From Pseudomonadota bacterium (lineage in GTDB: Bacteria; Pseudomonadota; Gammaproteobacteria; Burkholderiales; Ferrovaceae), in assembly GCA_021832305.1 (NCBI GenBank), contig JAKBLB010000003.1, forward strand, positions 59,756-123,755: 64,000 bases of DNA. Direction: 5' to 3'. Within the stretch, counting starts at the first letter, position 1. The number at the start of each line of letters is the position of its first letter. A program made the position numbers and the translations under genes. Below are positions 1-9,672 of this stretch, in pieces. The notes under the pieces were generated by a model. That model worked only from the letters and a program-made list of their open reading frames with translations, had not been told where the DNA came from and did no database searches.

Positions 1-1
1 T

Positions 2-544
2 GACCGCCCCTGGATCTCCACCAAGATTACCGCGCTCATGGAAATTCTGGAAGAATTGAAGGAGAGTGGGCACCGGGCCCTGGTCTTCAGTCAGTTCGTG
101 GATTATCTGTCCCTGATTCGACAATCGCTGGAAGAACATCGCATCACCTATCAGTATCTGGATGGTTCCACCCCATCCGCCGAACGGGCTAAACGTGTCA
201 AATCCTTTCAGGAAGGTACGGACGACATCTTCCTCATCAGTCTCAAGGCCGGCGGGGTAGGGCTCAACCTCACCGCAGCGGATTATGTCATTCATATGGA
301 TCCCTGGTGGAATCCTGCGGTAGAGGATCAAGCCTCGGATCGTGCCCATCGCATGGGGCAGACACGACCCGTGACAGTCTATCGGTTGATCATCAAGGAT
401 TCCATCGAGGAAAAGATCGTCGCCCTGCATGAACGCAAACGCAACCTGGCAGACAGTTTGCTGGAGGGCGCTGGAGAAACCACTACCCTCAGCACCGAGG
501 AATTGATCAGTCTCCTGCAGAATCAGCCGTGCAAGGGTTTATAG
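2..544 (+). CDS. SNF2-family helicase, C-terminal part (5' partial)
   Basis: This is the C-terminal end of a SNF2/Rad54-type ATP-dependent DNA translocase. The frame is open from base 2, so the gene begins upstream of the window and the ATG at 38 is internal. The visible 180 residues are the second RecA-like lobe: a DGST block with an arginine-rich follow-up, then LKAGGVGLNL and the motif VI region DQASDRAHRMGQ, which carries the arginine finger typical of SNF2 proteins. After motif VI comes the usual short helical tail. The protein acts on double-stranded DNA in the cytoplasm, but substrate and partners cannot be read from this fragment. Its last 22 bases overlap convergently with ettA. Family assignment is firm; the exact subfamily is not. 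Confidence 0.93.
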   Translation, partial: DRPWISTKITALMEILEELKESGHRALVFSQFVDYLSLIRQSLEEHRITYQYLDGSTPSAERAKRVKSFQEGTDDIFLISLKAGGVGLNLTAADYVIHMDPWWNPAVEDQASDRAHRMGQTRPVTVYRLIIKDSIEEKIVALHERKRNLADSLLEGAGETTTLSTEELISLLQNQPCKGL

Positions 545-2190
545 CGTAAGCGACAGGGTCGCGCGCCATCCTCACCCAGACGTTTTTTCTTGTCCGCTTC
601 GTATTCCTGGTAGTTGCCCGTAAAGAAGGTCACTTGCGAATCTCCCTCGAAGGCCAGGATGTGGGTGGCAATCCGATCCAGAAACCAACGGTCGTGAGAG
701 ATGACCAACACGGCCCCGGCAAATTCCAGCAAGGCATCTTCAAGCGCGCGCAGGGTCTCTACATCGAGATCGTTGGAAGGTTCATCCAGAAGCAGGACAT
801 TCCCTCCCCGAATCAGGGTCTTGGCCAGATGCAGGCGACCGCGCTCCCCCCCCGACAGATTCCCTACGATCTTTTGCTGGTCTGCCCCCTTGAAATTGAA
901 GCGTCCGATATAAGCACGGGACGGAGTTTCGTACTTGCCCACGGTGAGCATATCCGAGCCACCGGAAATGAATTCCCAAACGGTTTTATCACTGTCCAGC
1001 GCTTCGCGTGACTGATCCACATAGGAAAGATTTACGGTAGAGCCTATTTTGATCGTACCGGAATCCGGGATTTCCTGACCGACGATCATGCGAAAGAGTG
1101 TGGATTTACCGGCTCCGTTGGGACCAATGATGCCGACGATGGCACCGGGCGGAATGGTCAGACTGACATTATCCAGAAGCAGACGGTCTCCAAAGGATTT
1201 TGTGACTCCGTCGAGTTCTATGACGGAATCTCCCAACCGATCGCCCACAGGGATAAAGATTTCCTGGGTTTCATTGCGCTTCTGGTACTCCTGAGAGTTG
1301 AGTTCCTCGAAGCGGGCCAAGCGGGCCTTGGATTTTGCCTGACGACCCTTGGGGTTCTGGCGAACCCATTCCAGTTCCTTGTGAATCGCTTTCTGACGCG
1401 CAGATTCCTGCGATTCTTCCTGTTTCAGACGATCCTCTTTCTGGCCAAGCCATGAACTGTAGTTACCCTTCCAGGGAATCCCGTGTCCCCGGTCCAACTC
1501 CAGAATCCATTCGGCAGCATTGTCCAGAAAATACCGATCATGGGTCACCGCCACCACCGTACCCGGAAAACGCTGCAAAAACTGCTCCAGCCAATCGACG
1601 CTTTCCGCATCCAGGTGGTTCGTGGGTTCATCCAGCAGCAGCATGTCAGGTTTGGAGATCAGTAACTGACACAGGGCCACACGGCGTTTTTCACCGCCGG
1701 ACAAATTACCGATCAGCGCTTCCCAGGGAGGAAGACGCAGGGCATCGGCCGCAATGTCCATCTGTAACTCGGCACTATGCCCATCAGCTGCGCTGAGAAT
1801 GGCTTCAAGACGGGCCTGTTCGGTCGCGAGATGATCAAAATCCGCATCAGGCTCGGCGTAAGCCGCATAGACGGCCTCCAGAGCCGCGCGCGCTTCGATA
1901 ATCGAACCCAGCCCCTGTTCCACCGCCTGACGGACGGTCAGTTCGGGATCCAGTTGGGGTTCTTGGGGGAGATAACCGATTTTCAGCCCGGGCTGGGGAG
2001 TGGCTTCACCTTCAATATCCCGGTCGATGCCGGCCATGATTCTGAGAATCGTGGATTTTCCCGAACCATTCAGTCCAAGCACCCCGATTTTCGCCCCCGG
2101 AAAAAAACTCAAAGAAATATCCTTGAGAATCTGCCGCTTGGGTGGGACAATCTTTCCCACACGGTTCATGCTGTAGACATACTGAGCCAT
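523..2190 (-). CDS. ettA: Energy-dependent translational throttle protein EttA (ABC-F ATPase)
   Basis: This is a soluble ABC-F protein of 555 residues, the normal EttA length. It has two ATP-binding cassettes: Walker A GLNGSGKST near residue 40 and GPNGAGKST near 355, with signatures LSGGEKRRVAL and LSGGERGRLHL. A linker of charged helices (the PtIM arm) lies between them. EttA is known to bind the ribosomal E site and couple early elongation to the ATP/ADP ratio. The N-terminus YVYSMNRVGK is characteristic of EttA rather than Uup. The ATG at 2190 is the family start. There are no membrane segments. The gene stands alone on this strand and its 3' end overlaps the helicase gene by 22 bases. 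Confidence 0.96.
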   Translation of the reverse strand: MAQYVYSMNRVGKIVPPKRQILKDISLSFFPGAKIGVLGLNGSGKSTILRIMAGIDRDIEGEATPQPGLKIGYLPQEPQLDPELTVRQAVEQGLGSIIEARAALEAVYAAYAEPDADFDHLATEQARLEAILSAADGHSAELQMDIAADALRLPPWEALIGNLSGGEKRRVALCQLLISKPDMLLLDEPTNHLDAESVDWLEQFLQRFPGTVVAVTHDRYFLDNAAEWILELDRGHGIPWKGNYSSWLGQKEDRLKQEESQESARQKAIHKELEWVRQNPKGRQAKSKARLARFEELNSQEYQKRNETQEIFIPVGDRLGDSVIELDGVTKSFGDRLLLDNVSLTIPPGAIVGIIGPNGAGKSTLFRMIVGQEIPDSGTIKIGSTVNLSYVDQSREALDSDKTVWEFISGGSDMLTVGKYETPSRAYIGRFNFKGADQQKIVGNLSGGERGRLHLAKTLIRGGNVLLLDEPSNDLDVETLRALEDALLEFAGAVLVISHDRWFLDRIATHILAFEGDSQVTFFTGNYQEYEADKKKRLGEDGARPCRLRYKPLHG

Positions 2191-2337
2191 AGGATTGAGG
2201 TACCCCTTTCCGAAAAGAGTGACAGATTACCATATACAGGATGTATGGAACCATTTCTCATGGTTAAACTCCATATCGACGAGTTATAATGGCGGATGTG
2301 CGGCTTCAGATAAATTTCGTGAGAGAGATCACCCAAC

Positions 2338-2970
2338 ATGATGCACAAAAAATATTTGACGCTTACCCTGTGTTCCTTGACTCTGGCACTCATGTCAGGA
2401 TGTTCTTCACCCGGTGTGGGCGGCAGTGACTACACCAGCACGGAAGTGCGCGGGGAGCAATCAGTTCGTCTGGGGACGGTGGAGAGCGTGCGCAAGGTTC
2501 GCATCCAGAGCAGTGAACCCGGGATTCTGGGGGCCTTGGGCGGCGGGGTTGCGGGAGCGGCGCTGGGTAGCACCATCGGCGGTGGGAATGGCAATGCGGC
2601 AGCCACTGTTTTAGGTGCGCTGGCTGCGGGAGCGGCTGGAGATGCAGCCCAAAATGCCTTGTCCACTCAAAATGGAGTGGAAATTACGATTCGACTGGAC
2701 AGCGGTTATGTGATTGCCGTCACCCAGGGGGCCGATGAAGTATTTCATGTGGGTGATCGCGTTCAGGTGTTGGGAGGAGGGGGCGCCACTCGGGTGACCA
2801 AACTCGATCCCAACTCCAATCTCGGGCCTACCGGAAGGCATTCATCGGCTCCGAATGGCATGGCACCGAGCAATAATGGACAACAGATCCATTACTATTG
2901 TCCGGACAGCAACGCCTACTACCCCGCAGTTCCCGATTGCAAATCCCCCTGGATGAAAGTAGTGCGCTGA
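2338..2970 (+). CDS. Glycine-zipper outer-membrane lipoprotein (SlyB/Pcp-like)
   Basis: This is a 210-residue predicted lipoprotein. The N-terminus is a short signal peptide ending in a lipobox (LMSGC, Cys near residue 22), so the mature protein should be lipidated. Residues 60-105 form a Gly/Ala-rich glycine zipper (GALGGGVAGAALG and a second hydrophobic half), as in SlyB/Pcp/17-kDa antigen proteins that insert in the outer membrane. A soluble domain follows with an IRLDSGYVIAVTQ strand pattern seen in that family. The C-terminal 60 residues are low complexity and include two Cys (YYCPDSNAYYPAVPDC) that could pair. It is monocistronic and followed by a clear terminator. The role is probably envelope integrity, by family only. 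Confidence 0.85.
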   Translation: MMHKKYLTLTLCSLTLALMSGCSSPGVGGSDYTSTEVRGEQSVRLGTVESVRKVRIQSSEPGILGALGGGVAGAALGSTIGGGNGNAAATVLGALAAGAAGDAAQNALSTQNGVEITIRLDSGYVIAVTQGADEVFHVGDRVQVLGGGGATRVTKLDPNSNLGPTGRHSSAPNGMAPSNNGQQIHYYCPDSNAYYPAVPDCKSPWMKVVR

Positions 2971-3005
2971 TCCTCGAGATTTTTCGGGAAACGGCTTCTC
3001 CCAAG

Positions 3006-3030
3006 CCCCATCTCTGATGGGGTTTTATTA
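3006..3030 (+). terminator. Rho-independent terminator after the lipoprotein gene
   Basis: A 7-bp perfect stem (CCCCATC/GATGGGG) with a 3-base loop is followed directly by TTTTATTA. It sits 35 bases after the lipoprotein stop codon and separates it from rfbB. Confidence 0.85.
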
Positions 3031-3156
3031 TACCTCATTATTTAACATAATATACATTATACGCAATCTCAACCCCTGCGGTTACGCAAACAAAACCGTT
3101 TGTCATTGATACAATGACCCTTGTGTGCGAGAATCCCACAAAATTAAGGAGCGGGT

Positions 3157-4227
3157 ATGATCTTTGTAACTGGAGGTGCAGGTTTTATTGGTGCTAATTT
3201 CGTTTTAGACTGGTTGAATCTCCAGGATGAACCTGTACTGACTCTCGACAAACTCACATACGCTGGAAATCGGGATAACCTGACCAGCCTCAATCAGGAT
3301 CCGCGCCATACGCTGGTAGTCGGCGATATTGGAGATGCGGCTCTGGTTCGTGCCCTGTTGAAATTGCACCGGCCCCGCGCCCTCATCAATTTTGCCGCCG
3401 AAAGTCATGTGGACCGCTCCATTTATGGTCCGGCGGATTTCATCCAAACCAATATCGTCGGCACCTTTCATCTGCTCGAATCGGTACGTGCGTACTGGAA
3501 TGAATTGGAAGGCGAAGAACGCAAGAAATTCCATTTCCTGCATGTCTCCACCGATGAAGTCTATGGTTCCCTGACTCCGCAGGACCCCCCTTTTACCGAA
3601 TCCACGCCCTATGCGCCGAATAGCCCCTACTCCGCATCCAAAGCCGCTTCCGACCATCTGGTGCGCGCATGGCACCATACCTATGGGTTGCCGGTCCTGA
3701 CCACCAACTGTTCCAACAACTATGGGCCCTACCAGTTTCCGGAAAAATTGATACCCCTCATGTTGTATCAAGCCCTGGCTGAAAAACCTCTGCCGGTCTA
3801 TGGAGATGGCCAGAACGTACGGGACTGGCTCCATGTCAGCGATCACGCCAGCGGAATTCGCCGGGTACTCGAAGCCGGACGGATGGGAGAAACCTACAAT
3901 ATCGGTGGAAATAGCGAATTAACCAATCTTGCGGTGGTCCAGGCCCTCTGTGATGCGCTGGACCGGCATCGTCCCTCGTCCCATGGTTCCCGACGTCGTC
4001 TCATTCAATTCGTCACTGATCGTCCGGGACATGATCGGCGCTACGCCATCGATGCCAGCAAAATTCGCAGGGAACTGGATTGGCAGCCTGCCCATACCTT
4101 CGATTCCGGTTTGGAACAGACCGTGCGCTGGTATCTGAGTCATCAGGAGTGGAATGAACGTGTACTGTCCGGCGCTTATCGTTCCTGGCTGGAACAAAAT
4201 TATGCGGAACGGAGGCAGGAAGCATGA
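3157..4227 (+). CDS. rfbB: dTDP-glucose 4,6-dehydratase
   Basis: RfbB/RmlB converts dTDP-glucose to dTDP-4-keto-6-deoxyglucose with bound NAD, the second step towards dTDP-rhamnose and related deoxysugars for surface polysaccharides. The 356-residue protein is the usual length. It is an extended short-chain dehydrogenase: the Rossmann motif [10 protein letters not shown] is at residues 6-15, the catalytic segment STDEVYG near 130, and the YSASK motif (Tyr-x-x-x-Lys) near 157. The [14 protein letters not shown] block is diagnostic for RmlB. The start has a strong AAGGAG site 5 bases upstream. It overlaps rfbA by ATGA, so the two are translationally coupled. rfbC and rfbD are not next to it. 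Confidence 0.96.
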   Translation: MIFVTGGAGFIGANFVLDWLNLQDEPVLTLDKLTYAGNRDNLTSLNQDPRHTLVVGDIGDAALVRALLKLHRPRALINFAAESHVDRSIYGPADFIQTNIVGTFHLLESVRAYWNELEGEERKKFHFLHVSTDEVYGSLTPQDPPFTESTPYAPNSPYSASKAASDHLVRAWHHTYGLPVLTTNCSNNYGPYQFPEKLIPLMLYQALAEKPLPVYGDGQNVRDWLHVSDHASGIRRVLEAGRMGETYNIGGNSELTNLAVVQALCDALDRHRPSSHGSRRRLIQFVTDRPGHDRRYAIDASKIRRELDWQPAHTFDSGLEQTVRWYLSHQEWNERVLSGAYRSWLEQNYAERRQEA

Positions 4228-5102
4228 GAAAAGGTATCATTCTGGCTGGAGGTTCCGGGACCCGCCTCTACCCCGCCACGCAAGTCATTTCCAAACAACT
4301 GCTGCCTGTGTACGACAAGCCCATGATTTACTATCCGCTGGGTACCCTGATGCTGGCAGAGATCCGCGACATCCTGATCATTTCCACCCCTCAGGATACC
4401 CCTCGATTCCAGCAGTTACTGGGAGATGGCAGCCACTGGGGGATGAATCTCGAATATGCTGTTCAACCGGATCCCGGTGGATTGGCACAGGCTTTCCTGA
4501 TCGGACGAAACTTTATCGGGCATCAGCCCAGTGCCCTGGTACTAGGGGATAACCTTTTCTACGGTCATGATTTCTCCATAAAACTCAGACAAGCAGGTAG
4601 CCATCCCGAGGGTGCCACGGTCTTTGTTTATCCGGTCAGTGATCCAGAACGTTATGGGGTGGCCGAATTTGATGAAACCGGTCGTGTCATCGGGTTGGAA
4701 GAAAAACCCCTTCAACCTCGCTCCCGTTATGCAGTCACCGGTCTCTACTTCTATGATGCACAGGTTTGTGACCTGGCAAAGACCCTGACTCCCTCGGCGC
4801 GAGGCGAATTGGAAATCACAGATCTCAACCGTCTCTACCTCGAACAGAAACGATTGCGCGTGGAAGTGCTGGGACGGGGATTTGCCTGGCTGGATACCGG
4901 GACCCACGATTCCCTGCTGGAGGCCGCTCAATATATCCAGACCGTGGAAAAACGACAGGGACTCAAGGTGTCTTGTCCTGAAGAAATTGCCTATCGCCAA
5001 GGGTGGATCGATGCAGACCAACTGGAAAGACTGGCCCTCCCCTTGAGCAAAAATGGCTACGGTACCTATTTGCGTCAGATTCTGAACGAACGGGTTTTTT
5101 GA
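4224..5102 (+). CDS. rfbA: Glucose-1-phosphate thymidylyltransferase
   Basis: RfbA/RmlA makes dTDP-glucose from dTTP and glucose-1-phosphate, the first step of the dTDP-sugar pathway, and is usually feedback-inhibited by dTDP-rhamnose. The 292-residue length is normal. The N-terminal nucleotide-binding loop [11 protein letters not shown] (residues 8-18) and the sugar-phosphate segment [16 protein letters not shown] are both intact, as is LGDNLFYG. The ATG overlaps the rfbB stop codon. The stop codon abuts the convergent response-regulator gene with no intergenic base, so no terminator separates them. Presence of rfbBA without rfbDC means the final sugar cannot be predicted from the window. 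Confidence 0.96.
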   Translation: MRKGIILAGGSGTRLYPATQVISKQLLPVYDKPMIYYPLGTLMLAEIRDILIISTPQDTPRFQQLLGDGSHWGMNLEYAVQPDPGGLAQAFLIGRNFIGHQPSALVLGDNLFYGHDFSIKLRQAGSHPEGATVFVYPVSDPERYGVAEFDETGRVIGLEEKPLQPRSRYAVTGLYFYDAQVCDLAKTLTPSARGELEITDLNRLYLEQKRLRVEVLGRGFAWLDTGTHDSLLEAAQYIQTVEKRQGLKVSCPEEIAYRQGWIDADQLERLALPLSKNGYGTYLRQILNERVF

Positions 5103-5807
5103 TTATTCATGACGAATGACCAGACTGTATCCCGTTCCTCGAATTGAACGGATCAGCGTGTCGGCGGGATTATGCTTGCGCAGTTTGCAGCGAATGCTCG
5201 AAATGGTGACATCCACCGAGCGGTCCTCGGCATGCCAGGATCGTCCGCAGACGACATGGGTCAACGTATTGCGTCCCACCACCCGGTTGGCGTTTTCCAG
5301 CAAACACAGCAACATATCGTATTCACGATTGGTGAAATGGATTTTTTCTCCCGAAGCAATCCATGTAACTTCCCGTTTTTGACGATCAAGACCAAAGCCG
5401 GAAAAATTTATCCCTTTATTCAGATGGAATGAAGAAATATTCAGACGCTCCAGTAAGCGCCGAACTCGCGCCAGGAGTTCACGCAGATCTACAGGCTTGA
5501 TCAGGTAATCATCAGCGCCCATTTCAATTCCCAGAATCCGATCCAGAGAAGAGGAATTATCGCTCAGCACGATAATTCCAAGATCCGGATAATGTTCGCG
5601 CATAAAGCGAATATATTCATAACCCTGACCGTTTATTCCATGATCCTGATTGAGGATCGCCAATTTAATGGGATACGCGCGCAACAGTGATTTCGCATCA
5701 TCCACATGGACGGCGCGCACGGTTTTAAAAGAAGCATGGACCAGACAGGATTCGAGTGCATTGAAGTGTCGGTAATCAGAATCAAGGATCATGATGTATG
5801 AGTTCAT
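5103..5807 (-). CDS. OmpR-family response regulator with atypical receiver
   Basis: This is a 234-residue DNA-binding regulator. Residues 1-120 form a receiver fold: the acidic pocket residues D9 and D11 are present, and the switch Lys lies in DDYLIKP. At the position of the phosphoacceptor Asp the sequence is AILN, so residue 53 is Asn. Residues 130-234 form a winged helix of the OmpR/PhoB type (FTNREYDMLLCLLE, then IRSIRGTGYSLV). Normal Asp phosphorylation is therefore unlikely; D55 is two residues away. No histidine kinase is adjacent. It diverges from nadB across a 128-base spacer. The OmpR family call is firm; targets are unknown. Confidence 0.88.
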   Translation of the reverse strand: MNSYIMILDSDYRHFNALESCLVHASFKTVRAVHVDDAKSLLRAYPIKLAILNQDHGINGQGYEYIRFMREHYPDLGIIVLSDNSSSLDRILGIEMGADDYLIKPVDLRELLARVRRLLERLNISSFHLNKGINFSGFGLDRQKREVTWIASGEKIHFTNREYDMLLCLLENANRVVGRNTLTHVVCGRSWHAEDRSVDVTISSIRCKLRKHNPADTLIRSIRGTGYSLVIRHE

Positions 5808-5935
5808 TCCGGTCTCGTTTCTTGTAGATATGGGATAAAATACCTTGTCCTCATGCTCACGGCAATTCTAATGGATAAGATTTTGCATGACAACTTCTTC
5901 ATGATCCATCTGCCAGATCGCCAGGAGATTCTGCT

Positions 5936-7558
5936 ATGCTTGTCCTCCACCTTACAACCGATCTATGGACCGTGATGGAAGACGTAAAATCCTTTGAAGC
6001 AATTGTCGTGGGAAGCGGCCTGGCTGGGGGCGTCACTGCCCTCGAGTTGGCAGAGCGTGGCCTCCGGGTTGCCCTTATCACCAAACGTTCCCTGGAAGAT
6101 GGGGCCAGCCCACGCGCCCAGGGAGGCATTGCAGCAGCTTTGTCGAGTTTGGATAGCATCGATACCCACATGCAGGATACCTTGATTGCCGGTGCCGGAC
6201 TGTGCGATACCGAAGCCACTCACTTCATTCTCGAGCGGGGCAAAATGGCCATTCAATGGCTGATTCAGCGCGGGGTTTGCTTTACGCAGGAAAATGGTAC
6301 GCTACACCTTACGCGGGAAGGCGGACATAGCCAACGGCGGATAGCCCATGTAGCCGATGCTACCGGTGCCGCCATTCAGAATACGCTGCATCCTCAGTTG
6401 CGTGCGCACCCGCGTATCCATGTATTTGAACACCATATGCTGGTTGATCTGATCACCAGTGAACGGCTTGATCTGCCGGGACCACGGCGTTGCGTGGGTC
6501 TGTATGCGCTGGAAGAAAACAGTGGCGAGGTGCTCGCCTTCACCGCTCCCCACACCTTGTTGGCCACTGGTGGCGCGGGCAAGGTCTATCTTTACACTAC
6601 CAATCCGGATACAGCAACGGGAGACGGCATCGCTGCGGGATGGCGGGCCGGGTGTACCGTTGCCAATATGGAATTCATCCAGTTTCATCCTACCTGTCTG
6701 TATCACCCTCATGCCAAGTCCTTTCTCATTTCCGAAGCCGTACGTGGGGAAGGCGGAATTCTGCGCCTTCCCAACGGACATCGTTTCATGCCGGAACATG
6801 ATGCCCGGGCAGAGTTGGCCCCACGCGACATCGTGGCACGCACCATCGACTACGAAATGAAGCGCCATGGATTGGATTGCGTATATCTGGACATTACCCA
6901 TCTATCCCCTGAGTTCATTCGCGGCCATTTTCCTACCATCCATGAAAAATGCCTGTCTCTGGGTATCGACATGACCACTCAACCCATCCCGGTGGTTCCG
7001 GCAGCGCATTATACCTGCGGCGGATTACGCACCGATCTGCAAGGACGTACCGATCTGGCCGGGCTTTATGCGGTTGGTGAAACAGCCTACACGGGCTTGC
7101 ATGGCGCCAACCGCCTGGCCAGCAATTCACTGCTGGAATGCGTGGTGATGGCCCGCGAAGCCAGCGCAGCCATTCTTTCCTCCCCCCCTCCCGTACCCTC
7201 GCCCGTCATCCCGCCCTGGGACAGCAGTCAGGTCACCGACCCTGATGAGGAAGTGGTCATTTCCCATAATTGGGAGGAACTGCGCCGTTTCATGTGGGAT
7301 TACGTCGGAATCGTACGTACAGACAAACGGTTGGAGCGGGCAACGCATCGTCTGAAACTGTTGCATGAAGAAATTCTGGAGTTCTATACCAATTTTCATG
7401 TCAGTCGAGACTTGCTCGAATTACGCAACCTTGTCACGGTGTCTCAACTCATCGTCGACTCTGCGCGCCTCCGTAAGGAGAGCCGAGGGCTCCATTACAG
7501 CCGGGATTATCCGCTGAGTTCGGCGTCCTCTCGCCCCACCCTGCTCACTCCCCCCTGA
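5936..7558 (+). CDS. nadB: L-aspartate oxidase
   Basis: NadB is the FAD enzyme that oxidises L-aspartate to iminoaspartate, the first step of de novo NAD synthesis. It feeds quinolinate synthase, encoded convergently next door. The 540 residues show the FAD dinucleotide loop VVGSGLAGG near residue 23, the SPRAQGGIAAAL segment, HPTCLYHP around the active site, and HGANRLASNSLLE near the end of the FAD domain, followed by the helical C-terminal domain. The ATG at 5936 is chosen because AGGAG lies 8 bases upstream; a second in-frame ATG at 5975 would give a more typical N-terminus. It ends 7 bases before the nadA stop. Confidence 0.96.
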   Translation: MLVLHLTTDLWTVMEDVKSFEAIVVGSGLAGGVTALELAERGLRVALITKRSLEDGASPRAQGGIAAALSSLDSIDTHMQDTLIAGAGLCDTEATHFILERGKMAIQWLIQRGVCFTQENGTLHLTREGGHSQRRIAHVADATGAAIQNTLHPQLRAHPRIHVFEHHMLVDLITSERLDLPGPRRCVGLYALEENSGEVLAFTAPHTLLATGGAGKVYLYTTNPDTATGDGIAAGWRAGCTVANMEFIQFHPTCLYHPHAKSFLISEAVRGEGGILRLPNGHRFMPEHDARAELAPRDIVARTIDYEMKRHGLDCVYLDITHLSPEFIRGHFPTIHEKCLSLGIDMTTQPIPVVPAAHYTCGGLRTDLQGRTDLAGLYAVGETAYTGLHGANRLASNSLLECVVMAREASAAILSSPPPVPSPVIPPWDSSQVTDPDEEVVISHNWEELRRFMWDYVGIVRTDKRLERATHRLKLLHEEILEFYTNFHVSRDLLELRNLVTVSQLIVDSARLRKESRGLHYSRDYPLSSASSRPTLLTPP

Positions 7559-7565
7559 ATCTCGT

Positions 7566-8657
7566 TCAAGCAGCCCCCAAATGAGGCGCCAGCCCTGCCG
7601 TCCGTGGCGCACCGGCTCGCGTAAAATCCAGCATCCGCTCAATGGGTAAACGGGCGCGTTCGATGAGGTCAGGATCGATGGTGATCTCGGGCGTGCCAGT
7701 AGACAGGATGGTGCGCAGATTTTCCAATCCATTCATGGCCATCCAAGGACAATGGGCACAACTTTTGCAGGTAGCTCCCGCACCGGCGGTTGGAGCTTCG
7801 ATAAAAGTTTTATCCGGGTAGGTCTGGCGTAATTTATGGAACATGCCGTTGTCTGTCGCCACGATGAATGTCGTTACCCGCGGGGTGCCTGCGGCTTCCA
7901 GGATGCCGCGCGTGGAACCGACATAGTCTGCCAGGGCCAAAACTGCCCGGGGTGATTCGGGATGGACCAGTACCTTGGCCAAAGGTATTTTACTTTTCAA
8001 GTCGGCCAGTTCACTGGCCTTGAACTCGTCGTGGACGATGCAAGAGCCTTGCCAGGAAAGCAGATCAGCGCCCGTTTCCTGAGCCACATAGTCTCCCAGA
8101 TGGCGATCCGGCGCCCAAAGAATTTTTTGTCCCTGTTCGTGCAGGTGACGAACCACGGAGACCGCACAGCCCGAGGTCACCACCCAATCGGCACGCGCCT
8201 TGACTGCGGCACTGGTATTGGAATAGACCACCACGGTGCGGTCGGGATGGGTATCGCAAAACGCACGGAAGGCATCGCCGGGACAACCCAGATCAAGAGA
8301 GCATTCCGCTTCACGCTCGGGCATCAACACGGTTTTTTCTGGAGACAAGATCTTGGCTGTTTCTCCCATGAAACGTACCCCGGCCACCACCAGAGTCGTT
8401 CCTGGGTGTTGCTTGCCAAACCGGGCCATCTCGAGAGAATCGGCTACCAAGCCACCGCTCCTTTCGGCCAGATCCTGCAAATCGGGATGAACATAGTAAT
8501 GGGCCACCAATACGGCATTCCGCTGTGCCAGAAGCCCTTCCAGTTCACCCAGCAAAACCCGCCGCCGTTCCTGGGATGGCTCATCCGGGACACGAGCCCA
8601 AGCCGTGGCAAGTCCCTGCGGGTTTTCATAATCTATTTGAATGTTACACGTTGACAT
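7566..8657 (-). CDS. nadA: Quinolinate synthase A
   Basis: NadA condenses iminoaspartate with dihydroxyacetone phosphate to quinolinate using an oxygen-sensitive [4Fe-4S] cluster. The 363-residue protein has the expected three repeats and cysteines: one in [12 protein letters not shown], one in [10 protein letters not shown], and the [13 protein letters not shown] cluster motif near residue 300. HPESP and the EAPTAGAG segment also match the family. Its start lies inside the 3' end of nadC (14-base overlap), so the two form a minus-strand operon. It faces nadB tail to tail with a 7-base gap. All three de novo NAD genes are therefore within 3.6 kb. Confidence 0.96.
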   Translation of the reverse strand: MSTCNIQIDYENPQGLATAWARVPDEPSQERRRVLLGELEGLLAQRNAVLVAHYYVHPDLQDLAERSGGLVADSLEMARFGKQHPGTTLVVAGVRFMGETAKILSPEKTVLMPEREAECSLDLGCPGDAFRAFCDTHPDRTVVVYSNTSAAVKARADWVVTSGCAVSVVRHLHEQGQKILWAPDRHLGDYVAQETGADLLSWQGSCIVHDEFKASELADLKSKIPLAKVLVHPESPRAVLALADYVGSTRGILEAAGTPRVTTFIVATDNGMFHKLRQTYPDKTFIEAPTAGAGATCKSCAHCPWMAMNGLENLRTILSTGTPEITIDPDLIERARLPIERMLDFTRAGAPRTAGLAPHLGAA

Positions 8658-9516
8658 CCTTGAACCTCATGGAAAAATCAATGGATTTGATGTCCTTGGT
8701 CAAACTTCCGATGGAAATTCGATCCACCCCCAATTCCGCAATCTGGCGCACCGATTCCAGGTTCACTCCTCCGGATACCTCGACTCGCGCCCGCCCGGCA
8801 ACCTGCATCACTGCCTGCCGTTGCATCTCGAGGGACATGTTATCCAGCATGACCATGTTCGCTCCGGCAATGAGTGCTTCCTCCAGTTGCTCCAGAGTTT
8901 CCACCTCTACCTGAATGAACTTGTAGGACCCCTTGATGCTCTGGGCCAAGGTGATCGCCTGGGTGATGGAGCCCGTGGCGGCAATATGATTTTCCTTGAT
9001 CAGAATGGCATCGTAGAGCCCCATACGATGATTGGTGCCTCCTCCAATCCGTACGGCGTACTTTTCTGCCAGACGCAGCCCCGGAATGGTTTTTCGGGTA
9101 TCGACGATCACCGCCTGGGTGCCTGCCACGGCACGCACGAAGAGTCGGGTTTGAGTAGCCACGCCCGACAGGGTTTGCAGAAAATTCAGGGCGGCTCGTT
9201 CACCGGTCAGCAATGCTCGTGCCGGACCCTTCAGTATAGCCACTTCCTGACCGGGCAATACTTCCGCGCCTTCGGCGGCCAGCCAATCCACCTGCAACCG
9301 GGAGTCCAATTGCCGAAAAACTTCATTCACCCAGGGTTGTCCGCACAGAACCGCACGTTCGCGAACCAGGATCAGTGCTTCGGAAACCACGGGTTCCGGA
9401 ATCAGGAATGCGGTCAGATCCCCCGCGCCCACGTCTTCAGCCAGGGTTCTTTGTACCTGTTTTTCGAGGTGCAAGCGTTGCACCGTACCCTCCTGTTGCG
9501 TTTGATGGGGTTCCAT
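8644..9516 (-). CDS. nadC: Nicotinate-nucleotide pyrophosphorylase (quinolinate phosphoribosyltransferase)
   Basis: NadC converts quinolinate and PRPP to nicotinate mononucleotide. The listed ORF of 359 residues is too long and would run into panD. The Met at ORF residue 70 gives 290 residues, close to the family length, and a purine-rich GAGGTGGAAG stretch lies upstream. Visible family blocks are [11 protein letters not shown] near the N-terminus, [10 protein letters not shown], the [22 protein letters not shown] substrate-binding region, and VSGGV...[10 protein letters not shown] at the C-terminal end of the barrel. It is the promoter-proximal gene of nadC-nadA and diverges from panD with about 150 bases between. 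Confidence 0.94.
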   Translation of the reverse strand: MEPHQTQQEGTVQRLHLEKQVQRTLAEDVGAGDLTAFLIPEPVVSEALILVRERAVLCGQPWVNEVFRQLDSRLQVDWLAAEGAEVLPGQEVAILKGPARALLTGERAALNFLQTLSGVATQTRLFVRAVAGTQAVIVDTRKTIPGLRLAEKYAVRIGGGTNHRMGLYDAILIKENHIAATGSITQAITLAQSIKGSYKFIQVEVETLEQLEEALIAGANMVMLDNMSLEMQRQAVMQVAGRARVEVSGGVNLESVRQIAELGVDRISIGSLTKDIKSIDFSMRFKDVNV

Positions 9517-9672
9517 CCATGCGCTTTCTTCCACCTCGCCTCCCGGATCAAGTGTGCCGTAAAAAGTTTCTATTGTCCCAAGGACTGCAGGGGCTTGCAA
9601 TATGAATTCAGAGAATTGGAGTAAAATGCGATTTTTATTGACTTGGGAAAGCCTGTCTGCTTGCCATTGCCT

